The notes below the pieces were generated by a model. That model did not search any database. It saw only the letters and a list, made by a program, of their open reading frames with translations, and had not been told where the DNA came from. Of a stretch of DNA of 55,388 nucleotides, positions 47,728 through 55,261 are shown piece by piece. This stretch comes from a virus. The first letter of the stretch is position 1. Each line of letters opens with the position of its first letter. A program made the position numbers and the translations under genes. Location of the stretch: positions 1 through 55,388 of IMG/VR virus record IMGVR_UViG_3300032069_000147; one strand, given 5' to 3'.

Positions 47728-48631
47728 GTTGTTGCGCCTCCTGTTCGATGCGTTGCATTATTGCCTCGTGCTCGCGGTCTTCTTCCGCCGTGGATTGTCT
47801 CTTGCCGATTCGCGGCGTGATCTCCCATTGGTGGCGCTCCAGGAATCTATCGGCCCGCTCGATACGATCATTCTCCCACTGTTCGCACTTCTTCCACAGC
47901 TCCAATCCCTGCACGAGCTGTGTCCGACAATCGGACGTTTTGATTTCCGTCAGGAATATCTTGGCCGTCTTTTTCTTGTCCCCCCGCCGATGGGCAGGAT
48001 AGCTAAACCAGAAATCTTCGAAGCCTTCGGGCCAGAGAGGTTTTGGGGGAAGCTTTATTTGGTTGCTTTCCAAACCAAATAAAGCAGAGGGTTCCTCTGT
48101 AGTAATCTCTGTAGTAATCTCTGGTATTGCTCGTCCCTTTTCGCCCGACCGTGGTCCCTTTTCGCCCGACGATAGTCCCTTTTGGCCACTCGATAATCCC
48201 TTTTGGGACAATCGGCCGGTTGCTCTTAGCCATTCCATTATGACTTCTGGCTTAAACAGAAAATGCCTGGTCCGGTCGAATTTATATCGGGGATTTGGAT
48301 TCTGCATCACAAGGATCACGCCCTTTTTTTCGAGTCGATTGATCGCGTCGGCAATCGCTTTGCGTTTGAAAATCAAAACGCCAGCCTCTAGGTCTTCGGC
48401 GGTATGAAATTGGATCAGGGATTCATTCTGTGTGGCTGGATCGCCGTGTAACTTCTGAATCGTATTTTCCTGCTCGGCTTTGTGTGACTGCTCTAGCTTG
48501 ATGTTGTGCCAGTATTCGAAGAACGATAATAGGGCGGCGGCGCACTGGTTGCCTTCGCAAAATTCAATCTGCCATTTGCGAATAATGATTAGCGGCTCGC
48601 TGTTTGGATGTGAAATACAAGACGATTTCAT
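47687..48631 (-). CDS. Replication initiator (lambda O-like)
   Basis: Start MKSSCISHPNSEPLIIIRKW at 48631 with GAGGAGGG upstream. Of 314 residues, the first 140 form a winged-helix-type DNA-binding half (CAAALLSFFEYWHNIKLEQS, RKAIADAINRLEKKGVILVM). A hinge of repeated K-G-L/P-S-S-G-Q/E units at residues 142-166 is coded by 21-bp iterons. The C-terminal half (WPEGFEDFWFSYPAHRRGDK) resembles lambda O/DnaT-like helicase-binding segments. It should open the origin that lies within its own gene. Confidence 0.75.
   Translation of the reverse strand: MKSSCISHPNSEPLIIIRKWQIEFCEGNQCAAALLSFFEYWHNIKLEQSHKAEQENTIQKLHGDPATQNESLIQFHTAEDLEAGVLIFKRKAIADAINRLEKKGVILVMQNPNPRYKFDRTRHFLFKPEVIMEWLRATGRLSQKGLSSGQKGLSSGEKGPRSGEKGRAIPEITTEITTEEPSALFGLESNQIKLPPKPLWPEGFEDFWFSYPAHRRGDKKKTAKIFLTEIKTSDCRTQLVQGLELWKKCEQWENDRIERADRFLERHQWEITPRIGKRQSTAEEDREHEAIMQRIEQEAQQRAAERLRRRNAPA
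48090..48212. other. Putative replication origin with iterons
   Basis: Four copies of a GTCCCTTTTCGCCCGAC-like repeat start at 48133, 48154, 48175 and 48196, exactly 21 bp apart, with the last two diverged. Next to them is a direct repeat of TCTGTAGTAAT-like sequence (about 48093-48121) and an AT-richer stretch. It lies inside the initiator gene, as lambda ori lies in O. Confidence 0.7.
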
Positions 48632-48725
48632 ATTCCCTCCTCGATAGGGAAGTGGGCCAGATGATCGAGGCATCCGGCCCCCTGAAGGTGCTTCCATACG
48701 GCCCCGGCCAAGGGCCCGCATCCCT

Positions 48726-48754
48726 AAGATATAGAACTAGCGGCATCATGTCAA
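48726..48754 (-). promoter_or_regulatory. Leftward promoter for the replication genes
   Basis: TTGACA (48754-48749), 17-base spacer, TATCTT (48731-48726). It is upstream of the initiator gene with an untranslated leader of about 90 bases, which contains a GC-rich hairpin (GGGCCC...GGGGCC). Confidence 0.65.
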
Positions 48755-48774
48755 GGCCAAAGTAAGTTCCCGAT

Positions 48775-48975
48775 TCAGTCTGGACTTTCGGCTAACACCT
48801 TTTTGAGTTTTTTCCACTCCTGCCAGGTTAGTTGAAAGTCGGGATGTCTATTTCTCCAGTGCAACCACCGGCACCTCGGGCAGCAGAACTTCTGATGTGA
48901 GCGAATCTTCGTGAATTCCTGGCCGCAATTCAGGCAGTTTCCTCTCTCTGCTTTGAATAAACGCTTATTTGACAT
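48775..48975 (-). CDS. Small zinc-finger protein
   Basis: A 66-residue protein, MSNKRLFKAERGNCLNCGQE, then KFCCPRCRWLHWRNRHP: CxxC and CCxxC with His, a treble-clef-like zinc finger. It has a basic, Trp-rich C-terminus. Phages often have such small proteins for DNA or RNA binding. It stands alone between promoter-containing gaps. Ribosome site weak. The 125-base gap above it (48976-49100) holds three GCGTTT/GCTTGT-type 11-bp repeats near 49014-49045 and no gene. Confidence 0.6.
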   Translation of the reverse strand: MSNKRLFKAERGNCLNCGQEFTKIRSHQKFCCPRCRWLHWRNRHPDFQLTWQEWKKLKKVLAESPD

Positions 48976-49100
48976 GCTTCGTTCCAGCCTGTGCTATCTA
49001 ATCGCCTCGCTAAAGCGTTTGCAATGCGTTTACAACGCTTGTCAATGACCTTCAAGGGCCCGGGGGCCTTTTCTGAGCCACAGGCCGCTGGATTCGCCTC

Positions 49101-50078
49101 CTAGCGGGTCCGCTGGATCAGCGATGCCTCGGCGTAGACCTCGATCCCCGGAATATTCGCAGCCGACTTCATGGCGCGAACGACGCGGGCGATCTTCGGG
49201 TATAGCTTCGCGTCAAACGGGTCGTCCGGCATCAGATACTCGCGGGGGATCAGCTCGGGATTCGTCACGCGGAAGAGCCAGTTCTCCCGCTTCCCGGTCC
49301 CAGCCACCTTCGGCACCGTAGATTCTACGACAACGGGAGCCATGGAAGGCATAGGGGGAGGCGGCGGAGGCTCTACGGCCACGCTGGGACCATTCGTGGC
49401 GCCCTCCAGGATGTCCTCGGCCACGTCGGGGTGTCCCAAAGCCCTGGCCTGTTCCGCGGCGGCCTCGGCTTCTTTCCTGGCCTTGGCTTCCTCGGCCTTC
49501 GATGCGGCCTGCCGCACCAGATTTTCCAGATCGGAAACGTCGGCGTCGGTGAGCTGGTCGAGGGGCTTTCCAGCCAGCGCCTCCAGGGATTCGACCCGCT
49601 CGCCGTAGGAGAGCAGCTGGTCGAACCAGTGACGCGCCGTGTAGATTCGCGCCTCCCGCTCGCGTTCCCGGCGGGCCTCTTCCTCTTTCTGCCTTCGCGC
49701 TGCCTCCTGCTCCTCCTCGTACCGCAGGATGGCAGAGCCGAGGATGCTGATCGCCATCTGTATCGGCGCTGCGTGCTTCTTTTCCTGGGCGCAGATTTCG
49801 GAATGCAGCTTGTCGGCCATGCGCTTCAGAGGTCCGAAGGTTTCCGTGACCGACGTCTTATCTTCCGTCGGGCCTTTGAGCAGCGTGAGTAAGCCTTTGC
49901 GCTTCTCCGCCGCCTTGATGTATTCACGATTGTTCTGGAGCACAAGCGCCGCCGTGATCCCTCGGACAGCTTCCTTGATTCTTTGCTCCAGGGGCTTCGT
50001 GGCCTCAGCCGTCACGGACTGCGAAAGCGTAACGATCTGGGCAAATTCAGGACTTGCGCTTTCAGGTAAGGTTCCCAT
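49101..50078 (-). CDS. Conserved coiled-coil protein of the recombination module
   Basis: Start MGTLPESASPEFAQIVTLSQ at 50078 with AAGGAGGG upstream. The 325-residue protein has a long coiled coil (about residues 90-220, Glu/Arg/Ala-rich), a Pro-rich linker (VAVEPPPPPPMPSMAPV) and a compact C-terminal domain (WLFRVTNPELIPREYLMPDD, KIARVVRAMKSAANIPGIEV). This C-terminal pattern is frequent beside phage annealing proteins and exonucleases. Function not established; a Gam/SSB-like helper is possible. Confidence 0.6.
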   Translation of the reverse strand: MGTLPESASPEFAQIVTLSQSVTAEATKPLEQRIKEAVRGITAALVLQNNREYIKAAEKRKGLLTLLKGPTEDKTSVTETFGPLKRMADKLHSEICAQEKKHAAPIQMAISILGSAILRYEEEQEAARRQKEEEARREREREARIYTARHWFDQLLSYGERVESLEALAGKPLDQLTDADVSDLENLVRQAASKAEEAKARKEAEAAAEQARALGHPDVAEDILEGATNGPSVAVEPPPPPPMPSMAPVVVESTVPKVAGTGKRENWLFRVTNPELIPREYLMPDDPFDAKLYPKIARVVRAMKSAANIPGIEVYAEASLIQRTR

Positions 50079-50132
50079 GTCTCCCTCCTTAGTTTGATTC
50101 TTGAACACAGACGATCTGGTCGAACTCGGGGT

Positions 50133-50351
50133 TTATGCCTTCGGTGCCTTTGGCAGCGGCATCCAATGGGTTATACTCACATCAATCGGATGGCAGCCAT
50201 CCTCTCTCCAATAATCAAACCAGTCGCCTTCGGGTTCTCCCTCGAACTGCGCATACATACCGACAAACACACTAGGTTCAAGTGCGTCGGGAGAGTAAAG
50301 CAGGATCGGCGTGCCATCCTTGGGTGCTGTTTCAATCGGTTGCCAGTTCAT
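50133..50351 (-). CDS. DUF551-like small protein
   Basis: A 72-residue protein starting MNWQPIETAPKDGTPILLYS, the hallmark W-x-PIETAPKDGT of DUF551, ending THWMPLPKAP, also typical. GGAGGG lies upstream. Many phages have one; function unknown. Overlaps the nuclease gene by four bases. Confidence 0.8.
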   Translation of the reverse strand: MNWQPIETAPKDGTPILLYSPDALEPSVFVGMYAQFEGEPEGDWFDYWREDGCHPIDVSITHWMPLPKAPKA

Positions 50352-51064
50352 TTTCCCTCCATGCGATAGTGATTCCCCCGCCAAATCGCGACGACTAGCG
50401 CAGCTTTGAAAACCTCGTAATCGCTTGCGTCGTCGAACAGTTCGACCCTGTATGGTTCCCCCGCAGCGTCCGGCATGAGGCGGACGGCGTAGCGCGCCCA
50501 CTTGTAGGGCCTCGCCTTCGGCGGGCCGTATTCCGCCAGCAACCCCAATTCATAGCCCGCAAGCTGGACGCCCCACCACGGCTCATCCTGCCGAGAGCAC
50601 TTGAGGTCGAGGATGGCGGGCTTTCCGTCAAGCAGCCCCGCCCGGTCGAGCGTCATCCCGTACTGCATTTGTCTGATCGTCGGACGCAGCCGCAGTTCGA
50701 TGGCTTCATAATTGCGAACGTCCACAACGCGCCCGTCTTCAGCCTTGATCAGTTTGTGGAACATACACGCGCGGAAATTACTCTGCTTCTTGAACGCTTC
50801 CCAGGCATGGACATAATCCCGGATCACGGGATCAATTGAATCCCACGGTTCGCGCGCCTGCTGAGAGAGGGCGTCCCAACGACAATTGTGCGCGTCCAGG
50901 AACGCCGTCGCCTCATGCACCGCGCTGCCGATGATCCGCGCCCTCGGGTCGTCGGGATAATGGCTCGTGTCCACGACGTGCGCGAGCGCGAGCGCCTGGG
51001 TTACGGAAACCAACGGCCTGCCGTCATCCGCGAAGTACCGATGCGCTTTTTCAGAATTCCTCAT
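50348..51064 (-). CDS. PD-(D/E)XK exonuclease
   Basis: Start MRNSEKAHRYFADDGRPLVS at 51064, overlapping the annealing protein's end by 14 bases; a longer frame lies inside that gene. The 238-residue protein has H50 in GSAVHE, D140 in LDRAG, ILDLK with D153 and K155, and Q167 in VQLAGYELGL: the RecB-type PD-(D/E)XK nuclease set. Next to an annealing protein it should act as the recombination exonuclease, making single strands for annealing. All active-site residues are present. Confidence 0.8.
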   Translation of the reverse strand: MRNSEKAHRYFADDGRPLVSVTQALALAHVVDTSHYPDDPRARIIGSAVHEATAFLDAHNCRWDALSQQAREPWDSIDPVIRDYVHAWEAFKKQSNFRACMFHKLIKAEDGRVVDVRNYEAIELRLRPTIRQMQYGMTLDRAGLLDGKPAILDLKCSRQDEPWWGVQLAGYELGLLAEYGPPKARPYKWARYAVRLMPDAAGEPYRVELFDDASDYEVFKAALVVAIWRGNHYRMEGK

Positions 51065-53219
51065 GCCGATCGCGATCCTCGAAATCCCTTCGTTGATCAT
51101 CTTCAGGCTCCCGTTCCTGCTCCGACTTCGGCTTGGCAAAGCGCTTGAGCGCTTCGTCAAGCTGCGCCTTTGACATCAGATGGACATGCTCGACGCCAAG
51201 CGTTTTCAGCACGGTGTGCGCTTGCTCTTCAGTCCACCCCTGCTTTTTCACGACCGCCCAGAAGAGCTTGATCTGATCTTTCGTGACCAGATCCGCCGGG
51301 CCTTCCGCTTGGCCTTTATCGGATTTGGGGCCTTGGTCTGCCAATCGAGTCATGATCTCATCGAACTTCGACGCTGGGATTTCCGCCGTGCTCTTGAACC
51401 CGTACTGCCTGAGGAGCCATGCTGCCAGGATAGGGCTCCTCCACCCATGTGCGTTGGCTGCCTTGAACAGCTCCTTCCGCTGAGCGTCTGTGACAAGAGC
51501 CTGAGCCTGCTCATTCCCGCTGGCCGCCTTCTTCTCATGCGTTTCTATAGCCGGCTGGATGTCCTCCATGTCCTGCGTGAAGATCCCTGAGCTTCGCGTC
51601 GCCGAAAGCGTCGCGTCAATCTTGGAGTTGTGGGAAACGATGCCGTTAGGAAGGATGAAGAGATGCGGATCTTCAACCTCAATATCATACAGAACTGATT
51701 TTTGATTGACGATCTGAATGTCCGTAACTTCTTCCAGGTTCTTTCCGTTATAACGGGGCAGGTCAAAACTGATCCATCCCTCATAGGTGGGGAATTCTTT
51801 TCCGCCACAAGTACTTATCCCACGCTTGAGCCTATGCCTATATCCAAGAATTGCACAGATGCACCGGAGGTCATCTGCCAACGCAAAGTTTTCTCCGGTG
51901 AAACCGACGATCCACTTATCTTGCAGGCCACGGTAATCTTCAGAATGTCCGTCACCATCCAAGTATCCCTTCAGGAGTAGTCGAATGAATTCTTTGCCCT
52001 GTCTCCATGAGTACTTGGAAAGGTGTTTTCCGTAGCAGTCGGTTCCTAACACAAATTGCTGCATCAGACCTGTAAAGGCTGGCCCAGTCACAAAAATGTC
52101 GCCTATGTTTCCCTTTGGCCGTCGAGATGCCAAAATGCTTCCTCCAACGATAGAAGCCGCCTTTTCGATCATGGGAATGAATGATTCAATCTCGTCTGCC
52201 GCCATCGTAAATTTTACGTGTCCGCGGTCGCAGTGACCTTCAGCCAGATAGAATCCAACCGTCCACGCGATGGATTCGTCAACGGTCATCTGCCCGGATA
52301 ATTCCGGTCGATTTCGAATCATCACGTCTCCCACCTGGATGTCTGCCGTTAGCTGTTCTCCGCGAGTCGTGGGCCAGATGTGTTCTCCCGAACAAAATAT
52401 TGCAGAGCCATCCGCGAGCCGGATTCGGATTGCCTGGGGTCTTTCTTCCCGGCTCATTCCGATAATCCTTCCCCATCCGCCTTCCATCGGAAGCATTAGG
52501 GGTTCGCGGTTCTTCATGCCCCACATCTGAAACACGGTATCGACCCTACAGCGGCTAACCCCGCTTGACGAAGAGACCAGAATGGGAGTGTTGGAACCAA
52601 GACACCTTTTCTTCCCGAGTTTCAAGATCGTGTTCTTTAGCGTAGCAATGTCGTCGTTATCGACGCGGCCGACTGTCTGGTTGGCGATGCGCTCATCACC
52701 GATGTCGAATTTCGCGCCGCAGCCGTTCGACCGCCCTTCCTTCTTCCAGCAGATCCAGCCGCCCCCGTACTCCTCTTTGCCCTTGATGATCGTCTCCTGG
52801 CCGCAGTTGGGGCACCGGCGCTTCAAGTCGCGCCAGCGGTACTTCCCCTCGTAGCTGTTGCAGGAGCCCAAGCCGCTGGCCACGGCGACGCCGCTGCGCT
52901 TTGAGCGGAGCACGCACCGAATCGTGTAGTCGAATAGGGGCGGGACAGCCGACCAGTCCTCCCGCGAATAGTCCGTCAGGATCTCATACTCGTCCGCAAG
53001 CCCGTAGAGTTCGCAGAGTTTGTCGGCGCCCGGTTTGTAGAGCGTGGGTTTCGTCGTTCCGGGGATGATCCCGTAGTCCTCTTCCTCGACTAGATATTGT
53101 TTGACGAATTCCTGGAATTCGGCCAAGCGCGCCTTGGCCGTCTTGAGGTCCATCACCGGCGCAAGCATCAGCTCGCGCTCGGCGCTTTGTACAACGATTT
53201 CTTTCGTTTCTTCGGACAT
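51051..53219 (-). CDS. Single-strand annealing/recombination-type protein with intein
   Basis: A 722-residue precursor; AAGGAGAAAC upstream of MSEETKEIVVQSAERELMLA. Residues 1-205 and 532-722 form the host protein (396 residues after splicing): YGIIPGTTKPTLYKPGADKL, a zinc ribbon CPNCG...CWKK...CGAK, then SKIDATLSATRSSGIFTQDM, the conserved core of a phage family found in recombination modules. Residues 206-531 are an intein. C-terminal helical repeats follow. I assign annealing or ssDNA binding from context (next gene is an exonuclease); a biochemical name is uncertain. Confidence 0.65.
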   Translation of the reverse strand: MSEETKEIVVQSAERELMLAPVMDLKTAKARLAEFQEFVKQYLVEEEDYGIIPGTTKPTLYKPGADKLCELYGLADEYEILTDYSREDWSAVPPLFDYTIRCVLRSKRSGVAVASGLGSCNSYEGKYRWRDLKRRCPNCGQETIIKGKEEYGGGWICWKKEGRSNGCGAKFDIGDERIANQTVGRVDNDDIATLKNTILKLGKKRCLGSNTPILVSSSSGVSRCRVDTVFQMWGMKNREPLMLPMEGGWGRIIGMSREERPQAIRIRLADGSAIFCSGEHIWPTTRGEQLTADIQVGDVMIRNRPELSGQMTVDESIAWTVGFYLAEGHCDRGHVKFTMAADEIESFIPMIEKAASIVGGSILASRRPKGNIGDIFVTGPAFTGLMQQFVLGTDCYGKHLSKYSWRQGKEFIRLLLKGYLDGDGHSEDYRGLQDKWIVGFTGENFALADDLRCICAILGYRHRLKRGISTCGGKEFPTYEGWISFDLPRYNGKNLEEVTDIQIVNQKSVLYDIEVEDPHLFILPNGIVSHNSKIDATLSATRSSGIFTQDMEDIQPAIETHEKKAASGNEQAQALVTDAQRKELFKAANAHGWRSPILAAWLLRQYGFKSTAEIPASKFDEIMTRLADQGPKSDKGQAEGPADLVTKDQIKLFWAVVKKQGWTEEQAHTVLKTLGVEHVHLMSKAQLDEALKRFAKPKSEQEREPEDDQRRDFEDRDRHEEF
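51627..52604 (-). other. Intein with LAGLIDADG-type homing endonuclease
   Basis: It begins at Cys206 (CLGSNTPILVSSSSG) and ends ILPNGIVSHN followed by Ser532, so all splice-site residues (Cys1, His-Asn, +1 Ser) are present. 326 residues. Two endonuclease motifs are seen: FYLAEGHCDRG and KGYLDGDGHSED. It sits between KKR and SKIDATLSATR, a conserved core, which is a usual intein site. Confidence 0.9.
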
Positions 53220-53244
53220 GTCTGTTTCTCCTTTTTTGTTAGCT

Positions 53245-53493
53245 TTAAGTTTTCGATACTCTTCGAGCGTCGGCGGCCACCGCTTTAGCGGCCTCCGTCA
53301 ACCCGGCCTCTTCCGTCCGACGTTGCACGCGGGCGAGCAGCGTCCCGGCCTTCACGAAGAACGCCGACGCCGACAAGCCAGAGCGCTTGATCGCCGCGTC
53401 CAGCAACGCCGCGTGCTGGCCTCGCGTGTAGACGAAGAAAACCCGGTAGCCGCCCTTGAATACCTGCCGTGTCGCCTGTCCGTTCGTTTCCAT
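53245..53493 (-). CDS. Putative ribbon-helix-helix regulator
   Basis: Start METNGQATRQVFKGGYRV at 53493; GTG/ATG codons at 53502-53499 are alternatives. The 82-residue protein has a strand (GYRVFFVYT), then QHAALLDAAIKRSGLSASAF, FVKAGTLLA, which fits the strand-helix-helix of RHH proteins. It is the first gene after a promoter with a palindrome, so autoregulation is likely. DNA-binding fold is inferred from the pattern only. Confidence 0.5.
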   Translation of the reverse strand: METNGQATRQVFKGGYRVFFVYTRGQHAALLDAAIKRSGLSASAFFVKAGTLLARVQRRTEEAGLTEAAKAVAADARRVSKT

Positions 53494-53511
53494 GTTCATC
53501 ACCCCGCGCTG

Positions 53512-53540
53512 ATTATTGCATGCTGCAACTGAAAATGCAA
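53512..53540 (-). promoter_or_regulatory. Leftward promoter with TTGCA palindrome
   Basis: TTGCAT (53540-53535), 17-base spacer, AATAAT (53517-53512). TTGCA-N3-TGCAA (53516-53528) overlaps the spacer and -10, as in the 5.1-kb promoter. A GCAACA-N9-TGTTGC pair (53537-53557) lies just upstream. Confidence 0.6.
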
Positions 53541-53725
53541 CATAATTTTTTTGTTGCTTCGGCGATGCGTCGATGCTAACATTATCTCAGTCTGCTTCTC
53601 CTTTCCGGGGCGGCGTCTGGTCTCCGGTCCAGCGTCGCCCTGGTTTTCTCGCGTCCGATTATCGGACATCACTGCAACACCCCAGGACACTGCTTGATTC
53701 TCTCTCCTGGACGGCAGGAGCAAGC
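53541..53725. other. Intergenic regulatory region
   Basis: No convincing gene. It holds the upstream half of the TTGCA promoter region, a GCAACA/TGTTGC inverted repeat around a T-run, and a GTCCGA-N3-TCGGAC palindrome (53653-53667). A minus-strand frame starting at 53669 crosses the promoter and is probably accidental. Confidence 0.5.
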
Positions 53726-54343
53726 TCAATGCCCGCGCTCGTGCTTTCCACACCCGCACGCCTCCTTGAGTTTTTTCGACCAGAGAATAGCATGGGTGGA
53801 CTCATCATAATCCCAAAGTAATTTGCCGCCCTGCTTGGAAAGTACATAGGCGTGCGTGTCGGCTTTGGCGGCGGTCCAGTCGGCGAGGGCTCCCAGTGCA
53901 TTTTCGAACGCCACGGTGTCGAGATAATAAGCAGTGCACGTCGTGTCGCCGTTCGCCCCGGTCCGGCAGTGGACCCTCGTTCCGGAACCAGTGAAGTCCG
54001 AGCAGGTGAGCTTGGAGTCCGAGGCGGTCGTCTTATCCCTGCACACGACCGCGCCGCTCGGGTCCCTTTCCATCTCGGTCGGGGGGCGATAATCAATGGG
54101 CTCAAGGTCAAGAATGGCGTCGGCCTGCTCGACCGAGTCTACCGGCGTAAGGCAGGTGAATCGGCTGAGGCGCTTCTTGGCCCAACGAACCTCGTGCTTT
54201 TTAGAGCCGCTAATATAGACCTTGCGGATCGCAATCATGGTGGGATTTGCTCCCTTAGGAGGAGGCTCAGGTATGACAGGCGCCTCCTGCGCACAAGCTG
54301 CTGACGCCGTCAAAATCAAAATTGACAAGAGAATTGATTTCAT
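53726..54343 (-). CDS. Secreted protein, possible moron
   Basis: A 205-residue protein; GAAGGAGG before MKSILLSILILTASAACAQE. The first 19 residues are a signal peptide (SAACAQ is a plausible cut; a lipobox is not convincing). The mature part has six or more Cys (LTCSDFTG, RVHCRTG, TTCTAYY, KEACGCGKH), so it is probably disulfide-bonded outside the cytoplasm. It also has a VEQADAILDLE motif seen in bacterial secreted proteins. A phage gene for an exported protein may change the host surface, for example superinfection exclusion; unproven. Confidence 0.65.
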   Translation of the reverse strand: MKSILLSILILTASAACAQEAPVIPEPPPKGANPTMIAIRKVYISGSKKHEVRWAKKRLSRFTCLTPVDSVEQADAILDLEPIDYRPPTEMERDPSGAVVCRDKTTASDSKLTCSDFTGSGTRVHCRTGANGDTTCTAYYLDTVAFENALGALADWTAAKADTHAYVLSKQGGKLLWDYDESTHAILWSKKLKEACGCGKHERGH

Positions 54344-54870
54344 GTTTTCCTCCTTCGGAACATGGAGCGCCCATTCAGGCCCTCTTTCATGCCTGCGCTC
54401 CGCTTATGTTTCCTTGCTGGCCTTATCGCTTTAGCAGGTTGCTCCTGGGCCTGCCAGTCCCTCGCGCGTATCTCCACACAAGGATTGTCAGGGAAAGACG
54501 CATCACCCAAGCGAGAGGGCCACTCGGTCGCAGGGTTGGCGTTGCCGAGATTTGAGGATTCTTTATCGCCTGTTCCATTCAGTCCCCGGCTGCGGAGACA
54601 CGAAGGCCAGCGATTCTCAGATTTGATTTTCGGGATTTTTCTTGAAAGGTCATTTCCCACTTCGTCTGGGAATAAGAGCGGGTGGACGAAGCACCCGCTC
54701 TCAGAGCTTTTCGCTCTCGCTGAAGGTCGCGTTGCCGTCAGCGTTCCCAGCTTAGACAAGACAAAGCGCATTGTCAAGAGAAATTTTCGCGTCCGATTTT
54801 CCGACATCTAGTTCTCCTAAGCATCTATTGCCGACCGCAGCAACCTCGGCGAACCCTTGTCAAGCGCTGT
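54344..54870. other. Intergenic region of 527 bp, no certain gene
   Basis: Two frames compete. A plus-strand frame from 54389 starts with a lipoprotein-like signal (LCFLAGLIALAGC) but has no ribosome site; a minus-strand frame from 54807 has poor composition. The region contains the GAGCGGGTG hairpin (54676-54700), an imperfect GTCCGA-N3-TCCGAC palindrome (54791-54805) and a TTGACA (about 54780-54775). I read it mainly as a regulatory stretch between early operons. Confidence 0.45.
54676..54700 (-). terminator. Strong hairpin, probable leftward terminator
   Basis: A perfect 9-bp stem, GAGCGGGTG with CACCCGCTC, around a seven-base loop, followed on the minus strand by TTATTCCC. The U-run is short, so termination may be partial. 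It would end the early transcript that comes through the genome junction. Confidence 0.5.
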
Positions 54871-55248
54871 CTATTTCACCCCGAACAGCGGCTCTCCGCA
54901 GTTCCATTCGACGACCTCCTCATCGTGCGCAGCGATGGTCAGGGCGGGAAGCGTTTTCTCGGGGACGTGGCGCGTGCCTTTCACCTGACGCGTGCAGATT
55001 GCGTCCAGCGTCGACACAAACGCCACGCGCACTCCCCCGCCGAAGTCGTGTATGAGCTTAAACAGACTGTAGTCCGGAAGAACTTGCTTCTGGCAAGTCG
55101 CCAGCATCTCGGCGGCGCGCTTCATCTGCTCCCTGCCGTTCCATCCGAACACAGACATGACGAACGGCTCGGGAGCCGGCAATTCAGGATGCGCCTCCCA
55201 CATGTCGGCGACAGCTCTCAGCGCTCGGATGAATTGTTTAGTTTCCAT
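54871..55248 (-). CDS. Hypothetical phage protein
   Basis: A 125-residue protein, METKQFIRALRAVADMWEAH, with GAGGAGGA upstream. It has PFVMSVFGWNGREQMKRAAE and FGGGVRVAFVSTLDAICTRQ, a pattern seen in phage proteins of unknown function in many genomes. In the circle it follows the small membrane gene at 5-190, so it is near the end of the early operon. Confidence 0.65.
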   Translation of the reverse strand: METKQFIRALRAVADMWEAHPELPAPEPFVMSVFGWNGREQMKRAAEMLATCQKQVLPDYSLFKLIHDFGGGVRVAFVSTLDAICTRQVKGTRHVPEKTLPALTIAAHDEEVVEWNCGEPLFGVK

Positions 55249-55261
55249 TGCTCCTCCTCGT

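Noticed and set aside
53499-53669. Minus-strand frame starting MSDNRTREN
   Set aside because: It would be translated through the TTGCAT/AATAAT promoter. Its likeness to the start MSENRTR at 54807 comes from the shared GTCCGA palindrome.
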